5,992 nt of DNA from Patescibacteria group bacterium (GTDB lineage Bacteria > Patescibacteriota > Minisyncoccia > Portnoybacterales > GWB1-42-6), in assembly GCA_018826025.1 (NCBI GenBank), contig JAHKAK010000043.1, positions 1 through 5,992 of the forward strand, in the 5' to 3' direction. Position 1 is the stretch's first letter, and the number at the start of each line of letters is the position of its first letter. This document shows positions 1 to 4,217 of the stretch, piece by piece. The notes under the pieces are model-generated. The model made no database searches. It was not told the DNA's origin and saw only the letters and a program-made list of their open reading frames with translations. A program made the position numbers and the translations under genes.

Positions 1-111
1 AATAAGATTAGGCCGCATGAAGCTCTTAATTATCTGACACCCAATGAATATTTTATTAAATGGCAGCAAGGTCGGCTGCCGACAAAAGACACAATAACCT
101 TACAAGCCTAA
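1..111 (+). CDS. C-terminal fragment of an integrase-core transposase (partial, 5' end outside window)
   Basis: Frame 1 is open from the first base to a TAA at 109-111 and gives 36 residues. They include NKIRPHEALNYLTPNEYF followed by a short basic tail. The pattern N-x-x-RPHEAL-x-YLTP-x-E is the usual C-terminal signature of DDE integrase-core transposases of the IS3/IS481 type, just after the catalytic glutamate. The catalytic residues themselves lie outside the window, so neither the family nor intactness can be settled. The likely IS terminus begins 12 bases after the stop, the distance expected for a transposase that ends close to the element's inverted repeat. The enzyme would cut and join the ends of its own IS. 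The family call is inference from one motif; that this is a transposase tail is fairly secure. Confidence 0.8.
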   Translation, partial: NKIRPHEALNYLTPNEYFIKWQQGRLPTKDTITLQA

Positions 112-123
112 GTGGATACTATG

Positions 124-139
124 TGTCTGAACCTGGACA
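124..139. mobile_element. Probable terminus (inverted repeat) of the insertion sequence
   Basis: The sequence TGTCTGAACCTGGACA lies 12 bases after the transposase stop. Read inward from the outside it begins TGTCCAGG, and TG...CA ends are usual for IS3/IS481-type elements. The opposite end and the target duplication lie outside the window, so the exact boundary at 139 is an inference. Confidence 0.5.
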
Positions 140-143
140 GATA

Positions 144-171
144 TTGCCCTTCCTATTTTTTGCGCTATACT
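144..171 (+). promoter_or_regulatory. Candidate sigma70-type promoter for the PEGA-domain gene
   Basis: TTGCCC at 144-149 (four of six consensus bases) and TATACT at 166-171 (five of six) are separated by 16 bases. Transcription would start near 178-181, at or within a few bases of the ATG at 181. No Shine-Dalgarno sequence precedes that ATG, which fits a leaderless or nearly leaderless mRNA. The -35 box begins five bases outside the presumed IS end. The promoter is predicted from sequence alone. Confidence 0.45.
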
Positions 172-180
172 TAAACCAAT

Positions 181-1224
181 ATGACGCGCACAACACGCCG
201 TGTAGTTTTTTACAGCTTTTTCTTAATTTTTATTTTAGCCACTCCGCCCACGATTCTCTACGCTCGGGGTTATTCTTTTGATTGGCAAACCAAATCCCTC
301 GTGCAAACGGGCGGCTTTTATTTAAAATCTTTGCCCACCAACGCTAATATTTTAATTAACGGTAAAAACAGAAAAAACACCCCGCGCTTGATTTCCCGCC
401 TGGCGCCAAAATCTTATACCGTGACCGTGGCCAAAGACGGATTTTCCACTTGGCAAAAAAATCTGGAGATAAAACCGCAATTGGTAACCGAAGCGCGCAA
501 TATTATTTTATTCCCTAAAAATATCGCCCCGGAAAAAGTTTCTGAAAATGCTACTTCTACCATTTCGGATTTTTTAACTTCCCCCCAAGACCGACTTCTT
601 TATCAGCAAACCCAAGATCTCGCCAGTTCCTCGGCCGGCTGGTTAAATCGCGGCTCGGATATTTTTTACCTTGATTCCGCCAGCTATATTTTATACCGCC
701 GCGACTGGAGCGGCTTCATTAAAGAACAGCTCTCCCGCGAACCTCTATCTCAAAATGCTTATACATTATTTGCCTCGTCCAATAATCGTTTCCTTGCCTT
801 GAATAACCAAAATAATCTCTACTTACTGAATAATAATTCAGGTATTTTTGAATTAATTTACGGACAAGTCAAAGACGCTAAATTCTCCGGCGATAATAAA
901 AAAATATTAATCCGCACCGCCAGTGAACTTTGGATCCTGTATCTGGAAGATGTCTTGATCCAGCCCTACAAAAAAGCGGGTGACAAAGAATTAATCACCC
1001 GCTTTTCCCAATCAATTTCCCAAGCCATTTTTTATCCGGACAACGAGCATCTTGCCTTTGTCGTTGGCGACCAGATAAAGATCACGGAACTTGACGGTCG
1101 CGACCAGCGCAACACCATAGACTTTGTTTCCGCGCCCAATCCTCAAATCCATTTTGACCAAGCGTCTTCCTACTTTTACTACTTAACACAAAACGAACTT
1201 TTTCGGATAAAGTTGGATTTATAA
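181..1224 (+). CDS. Membrane-anchored PEGA-domain protein with a beta-propeller-like C-terminal half
   Basis: The protein has 347 residues. Residues 1-7 are basic (MTRTTRR), and residues 8-28 form a hydrophobic segment that would act as a membrane anchor or uncleaved signal, with the rest outside the cytoplasm. Residues 45-112 match a PEGA domain: a beta-rich run with the core PTNANILINGK (52-62), then NTP and a Tyr-Thr-Val strand. PEGA domains are common in cell-surface and envelope proteins; their ligand is usually unknown. From about residue 190, four similar units of the type small/Asp, hydrophobic strand, turn, hydrophobic strand occur near 196-216, 232-256, 282-305 and 322-346, as in WD40/TolB-like propeller blades. 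They are divergent. The gene stands alone between an IS and a convergent gene. The ATG at 181 is chosen because the membrane anchor follows directly. The function is not known; a surface or envelope role is inference. Confidence 0.85.
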   Translation: MTRTTRRVVFYSFFLIFILATPPTILYARGYSFDWQTKSLVQTGGFYLKSLPTNANILINGKNRKNTPRLISRLAPKSYTVTVAKDGFSTWQKNLEIKPQLVTEARNIILFPKNIAPEKVSENATSTISDFLTSPQDRLLYQQTQDLASSSAGWLNRGSDIFYLDSASYILYRRDWSGFIKEQLSREPLSQNAYTLFASSNNRFLALNNQNNLYLLNNNSGIFELIYGQVKDAKFSGDNKKILIRTASELWILYLEDVLIQPYKKAGDKELITRFSQSISQAIFYPDNEHLAFVVGDQIKITELDGRDQRNTIDFVSAPNPQIHFDQASSYFYYLTQNELFRIKLDL

Positions 1225-1315
1225 AATATTTTCCTCGCTCCTTATTGTAAGGCAAAATGCGTACCACTTTTTAGCGATAGCATATTTTTGGCACATAGGG
1301 AATGCGCACAAATAA

Positions 1316-1351
1316 AAAACCGCCGGATCCATTTTGGAACCGAACGGTTTT
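1316..1351. terminator. Probable bidirectional intrinsic terminator between convergent genes
   Basis: AAAACCG (1316-1322) pairs with CGGTTTT (1345-1351). Inside, CGGATCC (1324-1330) pairs with GGAACCG (1336-1342) with one A-A mismatch, leaving the loop ATTTT. On the minus strand the hairpin runs into TTTTTTATTTG; on the plus strand into the U-rich GTTTCTTGTTGTT. It lies about 90 bases after the PEGA gene and about 120 bases after the convergent minus-strand gene, so it could end both transcripts, more convincingly the minus-strand one. Confidence 0.6.
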
Positions 1352-1364
1352 GTTTCTTGTTGTT

Positions 1365-1427
1365 ATTCCCGCCCCGCCTCTGTCATTTCCGCCCCGCATC
1401 AAGTGCGGGGTAAACTCCAGCGGGAAT
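1365..1427. repeat. Nested palindromic REP-like element
   Basis: ATTCCCGC (1365-1372) pairs with GCGGGAAT (1420-1427), and inside it CCCCGCA (1392-1398) pairs with TGCGGGG (1404-1410) around the loop TCAAG. From recall, ATTCCCGC...GCGGGAATCCAG resembles a widely dispersed intergenic palindrome in bacterial genomes. Only this one copy is visible here. Confidence 0.6.
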
Positions 1428-1450
1428 CCAGGACTTTTCTATCACTTCTC

Positions 1451-1485
1451 TCCTCATCTGAGGAAAGGGTTAGGGTGAGGTGATG
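1451..1485. repeat. Palindromic repeat, copy 1 of a family shared with 2391-2435
   Basis: TCCTCA (1451-1456) and TGAGGA (1459-1464) form a tight hairpin. Bases 1462-1485 (ending GGGTGAGGTGATG) match 2412-2435 at 20 of 24 positions in the same orientation. The element overlaps the 3' end of the minus-strand gene and supplies its stop codon at 1470-1472. Confidence 0.55.
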
Positions 1486-2009
1486 TTTCTTCCTGTCTCC
1501 TTCTTTACCCCCTTGCCGATGAGTATGCCATCATAAATCTCGTTGGCTTTCTTTTTTATCCGTCTCTGACGCCGATCTTCCCAAAAAAACCAAAGGAAGA
1601 TTATAAAAAAAACAATTGCTCCGATACCAACTGTGGAGTTGTTTAAATTCTTCAAAGGAATAAAAGGAATAAAAAGAAAACTGATAACCATGATGACCAA
1701 GGCTAAAATAGATAGCCTCCTCGGCAACTTTTCCCTCCATTCAGGTAAGCGTTCTTTCTCATACGCCTTTCTTGCTGCTTCAGCTAACTCTTTATTTATG
1801 GCCGCTTTTCTCCGGTGCGTCACTTCCTCGGCGAGGCGCTTCAATTCCTCGGCGATAGGCTTGCCGGTCGTAGGGCAAACTGCCAAATCCGTTGAATGAT
1901 AAAGACCGCATACGGAGAAAGGACATCTTTTGAGCTCCTCATTTTCGCCGTCCCCAAACATCATTGTAATGCAATCTCTTCCAATACCTATTGATTGAAT
2001 CTTCTCCAT
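1470..2009 (-). CDS. Unrecognised protein: N-terminal Cys/His cluster, charged helix, two membrane helices
   Basis: I do not recognise a family. The protein has 179 residues. C29, C34, H38 and C45 lie in KRCPFSVCGLYHS and the following ATDLAVC-like stretch, spaced as a possible single-metal (zinc) site; this is inference from spacing. Residues 53-95 are rich in Glu, Lys, Arg and Ala and likely helical or coiled-coil. Hydrophobic segments at about 98-118 and 124-143 look like a membrane hairpin with a short Asn/Ser-rich turn, followed by a basic tail (RRQRRIKKK). The Cys/His end and the tail would therefore share one side, probably cytoplasmic. The ATG at 2009 is supported by AGGAGG nine bases upstream and a good promoter, so the gene is probably expressed on its own. 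The last five residues and the stop come from a repeat element. Confidence 0.8.
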   Translation of the reverse strand: MEKIQSIGIGRDCITMMFGDGENEELKRCPFSVCGLYHSTDLAVCPTTGKPIAEELKRLAEEVTHRRKAAINKELAEAARKAYEKERLPEWREKLPRRLSILALVIMVISFLFIPFIPLKNLNNSTVGIGAIVFFIIFLWFFWEDRRQRRIKKKANEIYDGILIGKGVKKETGRNITSP

Positions 2010-2018
2010 CTCTCATCC

Positions 2019-2024
2019 CCTCCT
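2019..2024 (-). promoter_or_regulatory. Strong Shine-Dalgarno sequence for the 1470-2009 gene
   Basis: The minus strand reads AGGAGG here, inside AAGGAGGGG, nine bases before the ATG at 2009. It fixes the start. It is notable because no start in the ribosomal-protein operon of this window has a comparable site. Confidence 0.85.
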
Positions 2025-2086
2025 TCTCTTGTTGTTAAGAACCAATCCGATTTTCCGATATTATCACGCCTCAAAACCATTAAACT

Positions 2087-2116
2087 AAGATAGCACGGTT
2101 ACGCTTTTTATGTCAA
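2087..2116 (-). promoter_or_regulatory. Sigma70-type promoter for the 1470-2009 gene
   Basis: On the minus strand a perfect -35 box TTGACA (2116-2111) is followed after 18 bases by TATCTT (2092-2087). The -10 is preceded by TG plus one base, an extended -10. Transcription would start near 2080, giving a leader of about 70 bases with the Shine-Dalgarno site near its end. This is the best promoter match in the window. Confidence 0.7.
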
Positions 2117-2130
2117 TGGCCGTAGGTAAT

Positions 2131-2149
2131 GTGCACATGCATATTGCAC
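2131..2149. promoter_or_regulatory. Inverted repeat upstream of the promoter, possible regulator site
   Basis: GTGCA (2131-2135) and TGCAC (2145-2149) form an inverted repeat with a nine-base spacer, and TGCA also occurs at 2138-2141. Its centre is about 60 bases upstream of the predicted transcription start, a position used by activators. No regulator gene is visible and the arms are short, so the role is conjecture. Confidence 0.3.
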
Positions 2150-2192
2150 TTTCTCTAATTATGATCTAAAAACAGCTCAAATCCCATAAATT

Positions 2193-2283
2193 AAAATGTT
2201 GTGGGTATATAAGCGATAGCGTAAATACCTATAACATTTTAGCCAATCAAAAATCCCGCTCGCTTAACACGAAACGGGATTTT
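2193..2283. repeat. Two-hairpin cassette, copy 1
   Basis: Hairpin A: AAAATGTT and following bases (2193-2208) pair with 2225-2240, with two G-U pairs on the plus-strand RNA; near the tip GC (2213-2214) pairs with GC (2219-2220) around GATA. After AGCCAATCA comes hairpin B: AAAATCCCG (2250-2258) with CGGGATTTT (2275-2283). Copy 2 at 2573-2668 has the same two hairpins in the same order and orientation, with an almost identical link. Confidence 0.85.
2250..2283. terminator. Terminator-like hairpin B of cassette copy 1
   Basis: The nine-bp stem AAAATCCCG/CGGGATTTT is followed on the plus strand by AAAATTAATTTTTTTTAG, and on the minus strand its 3' arm runs into TTTTTGATT. It has the shape of an intrinsic terminator in both directions. 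No plus-strand gene ends here, so on that strand its purpose is unclear. Confidence 0.5.
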
Positions 2284-2390
2284 AAAATTAATTTTTTTTA
2301 GATTCATTTCCCTCCTTTCGTAAAGACCTGGCCCACTGGGTTTTGCGAACACGCCCCTTTTCGGGAAAAATTCCTCCCTCTTCTTTTAAA

Positions 2391-2435
2391 CCCTGCCTGC
2401 CGGCAAGGCAGGGAGAGGATTAAGGTGAGGTTATG
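2391..2435. repeat. Palindromic repeat, copy 2 of the family at 1451-1485
   Basis: CCCTGCCT (2391-2398) pairs with AGGCAGGG (2406-2413) around GCCGGCA. The arm at 2412-2435 (ending AGGTGAGGTTATG) matches 1462-1485 at 20 of 24 bases. The two copies have different hairpins attached to the same 3' arm. Confidence 0.55.
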
Positions 2436-2465
2436 CCTGAACCCGCAAAATCCAACCCCAAAACA

Positions 2466-2505
2466 CCTCAACGGCTCAACGGCTCAACCCGTTGAGCCGT
2501 TGAGG
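2466..2505. repeat. Perfect 17-bp inverted repeat made of an 8-bp tandem unit
   Basis: The left arm at 2466-2482 and right arm at 2489-2505 are exact reverse complements around a six-base loop CTCAAC. The left arm contains CTCAACGG twice (2467-2474, 2475-2482) and the loop begins a third unit; the right arm contains CCGTTGAG twice. On the plus strand it is followed by AAAATGACC, not a T-tract, so it is not a typical terminator. Confidence 0.85.
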
Positions 2506-2542
2506 AAAATGACCTTATTACACCGTAGCCTTACCTTGTCCG

Positions 2543-2560
2543 TCCGTAGTCTTGTACGGA
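2543..2560. repeat. Small hairpin in a likely dispersed intergenic repeat
   Basis: TCCGTA (2543-2548) pairs with TACGGA (2555-2560) around GTCTTG. The surrounding GTCCGTCCGTAG resembles, from memory, short G/C-rich dispersed repeats of Patescibacteria genomes. No second copy is in the window. Confidence 0.4.
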
Positions 2561-2572
2561 GAAGAGGCGAAG

Positions 2573-2668
2573 AATGTTATAGGTATATAAGCGATAGCGT
2601 AAATACCTATAACATTTAACATTTTAGCCAATCAAAAATCCCGCTCGCCTAACGCGAAACGGGATTTT
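2573..2668. repeat. Two-hairpin cassette, copy 2
   Basis: Hairpin A has a perfect 14-bp stem (2573-2586 with 2603-2616) and the same inner GC/GC stem around GATA. The link carries an extra seven bases, from a tandem doubling of AACATTT, compared with copy 1. Hairpin B is AAAATCCCG (2635-2643) with CGGGATTTT (2660-2668). TCGC (2645-2648) and GCGA (2654-2657) also pair inside its loop. Confidence 0.85.
2635..2668 (-). terminator. Probable terminator of the ribosomal-protein/rpoA operon
   Basis: On the minus strand the stem AAAATCCCG/CGGGATTTT, with an inner TCGC/GCGA stem, ends in TTTTTGATT. It lies about 80 bases after the rpsI stop, with no other minus-strand gene between. It is hairpin B of cassette copy 2. 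The plus-strand side is followed by GTATTTATTATTTTG, so it may work in both directions. Confidence 0.65.
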
Positions 2669-2682
2669 GTATTTATTATTTT

Positions 2683-2739
2683 GACATCGTGCTCTCCGCG
2701 GAATTGCCACGCCCCACCACGGCGTGGCTCACAACGACA
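2683..2739. repeat. REP-like palindromic element just after rpsI
   Basis: GCCACGCC (2706-2713) pairs exactly with GGCGTGGC (2721-2728) around CCACCAC. On the minus strand the element begins TGTCGTTGTGAGCC and continues to GGCAATTCCG. From memory this resembles the GTCATTGCGAGC...GGCAATC class of dispersed bacterial palindromes. It begins eight bases after the rpsI stop codon. Confidence 0.5.
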
Positions 2740-2746
2740 AACTTCT

Positions 2747-3349
2747 TTATCTCTTCGCCCATTGAGGCGCCCGCCTGGCTTTTCGCAAACCAAATTTCTT
2801 CCTTTCTTTGGCGCGCGGGTCGCGTTTTAAATAACCGACTTTTTTAAGTTTTTTGCGAAAATCCGCGTTAAAATCAACAAGGACCCGCGCGATGCCATGG
2901 CGCAAGGCCTCGGCTTGGGCGCGGATGCCACCGCCTTTAACGCGCGCCACTATCTCAAAACGATTCAAGGATTTCAGCCGCCGCAAAGACGCTTCGGCAA
3001 TCTGGCGCAATTCCATTGTTGAAAAATATTGCTGGTAGGACTTATCATTCACCGTAATTTTACCTTCATCTCCCTCAAAGGGCTTAATAGTGAAAAGCCG
3101 AACCCGGGCAACCGCGGTTTTACGCCGGCCAACCGCTTCATAGTAGCGCTTATTCTTTTTATTTTTTGGTTCAAAATCAGCCTCCACTATTTCCCGTTCG
3201 CCAGCGTTGTTGCTAGCCATGCTCTCTTTGGTTTTTTCTTTAACTTCAGCCTTGGGAATCTCTTTCTTAACGGTCGTCAAAGCCGCCTCTTTTTTGGGCT
3301 TAGCTGGTTTTTTAATTACCAGTTTTTTTGATTTTGTTTCTTTAACCAT
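2747..3349 (-). CDS. rpsI: 30S ribosomal protein S9, with a long lysine-rich N-terminal extension
   Basis: S9 (uS9) is a small-subunit head protein whose C-terminal tail reaches towards the P-site tRNA. The core begins at about residue 67 with KRYYEAVGRRKTAVARVRLF and ends with KKFGLRKARRAPQWAKR, the canonical S9 tail with terminal Lys-Arg. From the ATG at 3349 the protein has 200 residues against roughly 130 for typical bacterial S9. The extra 66 or so residues are low-complexity Lys/Glu/Ala/Pro and probably disordered. An in-frame TTG at 3364 would add five residues; an internal ATG at 3220 would give 157. No start has a clear Shine-Dalgarno sequence; the ATG at 3349 is preferred because MVKETKSKK is a plausible beginning. 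The gene follows rplM after 92 bases, the usual L13-S9 pairing, and is last in the operon. Confidence 0.95.
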   Translation of the reverse strand: MVKETKSKKLVIKKPAKPKKEAALTTVKKEIPKAEVKEKTKESMASNNAGEREIVEADFEPKNKKNKRYYEAVGRRKTAVARVRLFTIKPFEGDEGKITVNDKSYQQYFSTMELRQIAEASLRRLKSLNRFEIVARVKGGGIRAQAEALRHGIARVLVDFNADFRKKLKKVGYLKRDPRAKERKKFGLRKARRAPQWAKR

Positions 3350-3376
3350 AGTGTTAACGAACAACGCTAATGGCTG

Positions 3377-3417
3377 GCGAATAAGACTAATAAATTATTC
3401 TATTCGCGTTATTCGTT
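3377..3417. repeat. Inverted repeat and shared 15-mer in the rplM-rpsI spacer
   Basis: GCGAATA (3377-3383) pairs with TATTCGC (3401-3407) across an A/T-rich loop. The string TTCGCGTTATTCGTT at 3403-3417 occurs exactly again at 3859-3873 in the rplQ-rplM spacer, in the same orientation. More ATTCG motifs follow up to 3436. Confidence 0.6.
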
Positions 3418-3441
3418 TTCAATTCGTATTATTCGCAATTA

Positions 3442-3792
3442 TTACTTAGTAAGTTTCAAATTTTTTATAATTTTATCGCGCGTCCGATTCTTAGGCAACA
3501 TGCCATAAACCGCTTTTTTAAACACTTCCCGAGAATCTTTGGCAAAAAGTTTTTCTAAACTCACTTCTTTCAGGCCGCCCGGATAACCTGTGTGGTGCCG
3601 ATACATTTTTTGTTTCATTTTTTTGCCGGTAACTTTTATCAAATCAGTATTAATAACCTTTACAATATTTTGAGGCGTTAGTCGCGGCAAAAAATTAGGG
3701 TCATTTTTCCCACGCAGCAAAACTGCCGCTTCAACGGCCAAACGTCCCAAAATCTTTCCTTTAGCGTCAACTGTGTATTCCTTCTTTTCCAT
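3442..3792 (-). CDS. rplM: 50S ribosomal protein L13 (short form)
   Basis: L13 (uL13) is an early-assembling large-subunit protein that binds 23S rRNA. The protein has 116 residues against about 142 in E. coli. Recognisable segments are YTVDAKGKILGRLAVEAAVLLRGK (residues 6-29), NTDLIKVTGKK with YRHHTGYPGGLK (49-75), and the C-terminal VYGMLPKNRTRDKIIKNLK (95-113). It lacks the first dozen or so residues before the Val-Asp-Ala strand and the roughly 20-residue tail after KLK. The conserved HHTGYPGG and GMLPKN motifs are intact, so this looks like a trimmed functional protein and not a pseudogene. The ATG at 3792 has no Shine-Dalgarno sequence. It is followed by rpsI. Confidence 0.96.
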   Translation of the reverse strand: MEKKEYTVDAKGKILGRLAVEAAVLLRGKNDPNFLPRLTPQNIVKVINTDLIKVTGKKMKQKMYRHHTGYPGGLKEVSLEKLFAKDSREVFKKAVYGMLPKNRTRDKIIKNLKLTK

Positions 3793-3799
3793 AAATCTT

Positions 3800-3880
3800 A
3801 CGGATCTACTAATCCATGCGAATCTGCGAATTCACGAATTTATTCGCATATTTGTAGCTTCGCGTTATTCGTTGATCCGT
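3800..3880. repeat. Palindromic intergenic element in the rplQ-rplM spacer
   Basis: ACGGATC (3800-3806) and GATCCGT (3874-3880) bracket an A/T-rich segment dense in GCGAAT/ATTCGC, such as TGCGAAT (3817-3823, 3825-3831 region) and TTATTCGCA (3840-3848). It includes the 15-mer at 3859-3873 shared with the next spacer. The element nearly fills the gap between the rplQ stop and the rplM start. Confidence 0.6.
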
Positions 3881-3883
3881 GAG

Positions 3884-4216
3884 CTATTTGAGTATTTCTA
3901 TAAGTACCATTTTTGCTCCGTCCGTCATTCTTTGTCCAAGTCTTGTTATCCGAGTATAACCTCCTTGTCTCTTTTCAAAGCGCGGCGCAATTTCATTGTA
4001 AATTTTCTTGGCCGCGGCAGCCGGCAAAATTCCGGATAGCCGCCGCTTGGCCGCTAAATCATTTTTCTTGCCATAGGTAATCAAACGTTCCACCAATGAG
4101 CGAATTTCTTTAGCCCTAGCTTCGGTCGTTTTTATTTTTTCTTTCAGTACTAAATTAGCCGCCAAAGACCTAAAAAACGCCCGCCGCTGATCAATTGTTC
4201 TGCCAAACTTCCGCAT
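3884..4216 (-). CDS. rplQ: 50S ribosomal protein L17
   Basis: L17 (bL17) is a large-subunit protein near the exit tunnel. The protein has 110 residues. It starts MRKFGRTIDQRRAFFRSLAA, continues with LVLKEKIKTTEARAKEIRSLVERLITYGKK-type sequence at 22-51, and ends with APRFEKRQGGYTRITRLGQR (77-96) and MVLIEILK. The GGYTRI motif and the KTTEARAKE segment are diagnostic. The N-terminus is several residues shorter than the usual MRHRKKGRKLGR beginning, and no upstream in-frame start exists to restore it. The ATG follows the rpoA TAA after a single T, so translation is probably coupled to rpoA; there is no separate Shine-Dalgarno site. Confidence 0.96.
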   Translation of the reverse strand: MRKFGRTIDQRRAFFRSLAANLVLKEKIKTTEARAKEIRSLVERLITYGKKNDLAAKRRLSGILPAAAAKKIYNEIAPRFEKRQGGYTRITRLGQRMTDGAKMVLIEILK

Positions 4217-4217
4217 A

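Larger units (their letters stand above)
2010..2746. other. Long intergenic region built mostly of palindromic repeats; no convincing gene
   Basis: These 737 bases hold the leader and promoter of the minus-strand gene (2010-2149), two copies of a two-hairpin cassette (2193-2283, 2573-2668), a palindrome with a shared arm (2391-2435), a 17-bp perfect inverted repeat (2466-2505), a small hairpin (2543-2560) and a REP-like element (2683-2739). Reading frames are short and lack starts or ribosome sites. I found no tRNA, and none of the motifs I know for the SRP, RNase P or tmRNA genes. Confidence 0.7.

Noticed and set aside
1633..1899. Plus-strand ORF of 88 codons
   Set aside because: It lies antisense to the 1470-2009 gene, which has a promoter, a ribosome site and a coherent membrane topology. 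It is a shadow frame.
2239..2307. Minus-strand ORF of 22 residues starting MNLKKINF, with AGGAGG nearby
   Set aside because: The AGGAGG is only three bases from the ATG, and the frame runs through hairpin B of the cassette; the second cassette copy has no equivalent start.
2288..2419. Minus-strand open frame of about 43 codons that includes GRVRKTQWARSLRKEGNES
   Set aside because: It looks protein-like but has no ATG, GTG or TTG start, begins in a palindromic repeat, and ends beside a terminator-like hairpin. It is more likely repeat sequence, or at most a decayed fragment.
2425..2619. Plus-strand ORF of 64 codons
   Set aside because: It is made of the inverted repeat, the small hairpin and the cassette copy 2, with no ribosome site. 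The apparent protein repeats come from the palindromic DNA.
1392..2739. CRISPR array
   Set aside because: Repeats in this region are palindromic, unequal in length and irregularly spaced, with no run of equal spacers and no cas genes.
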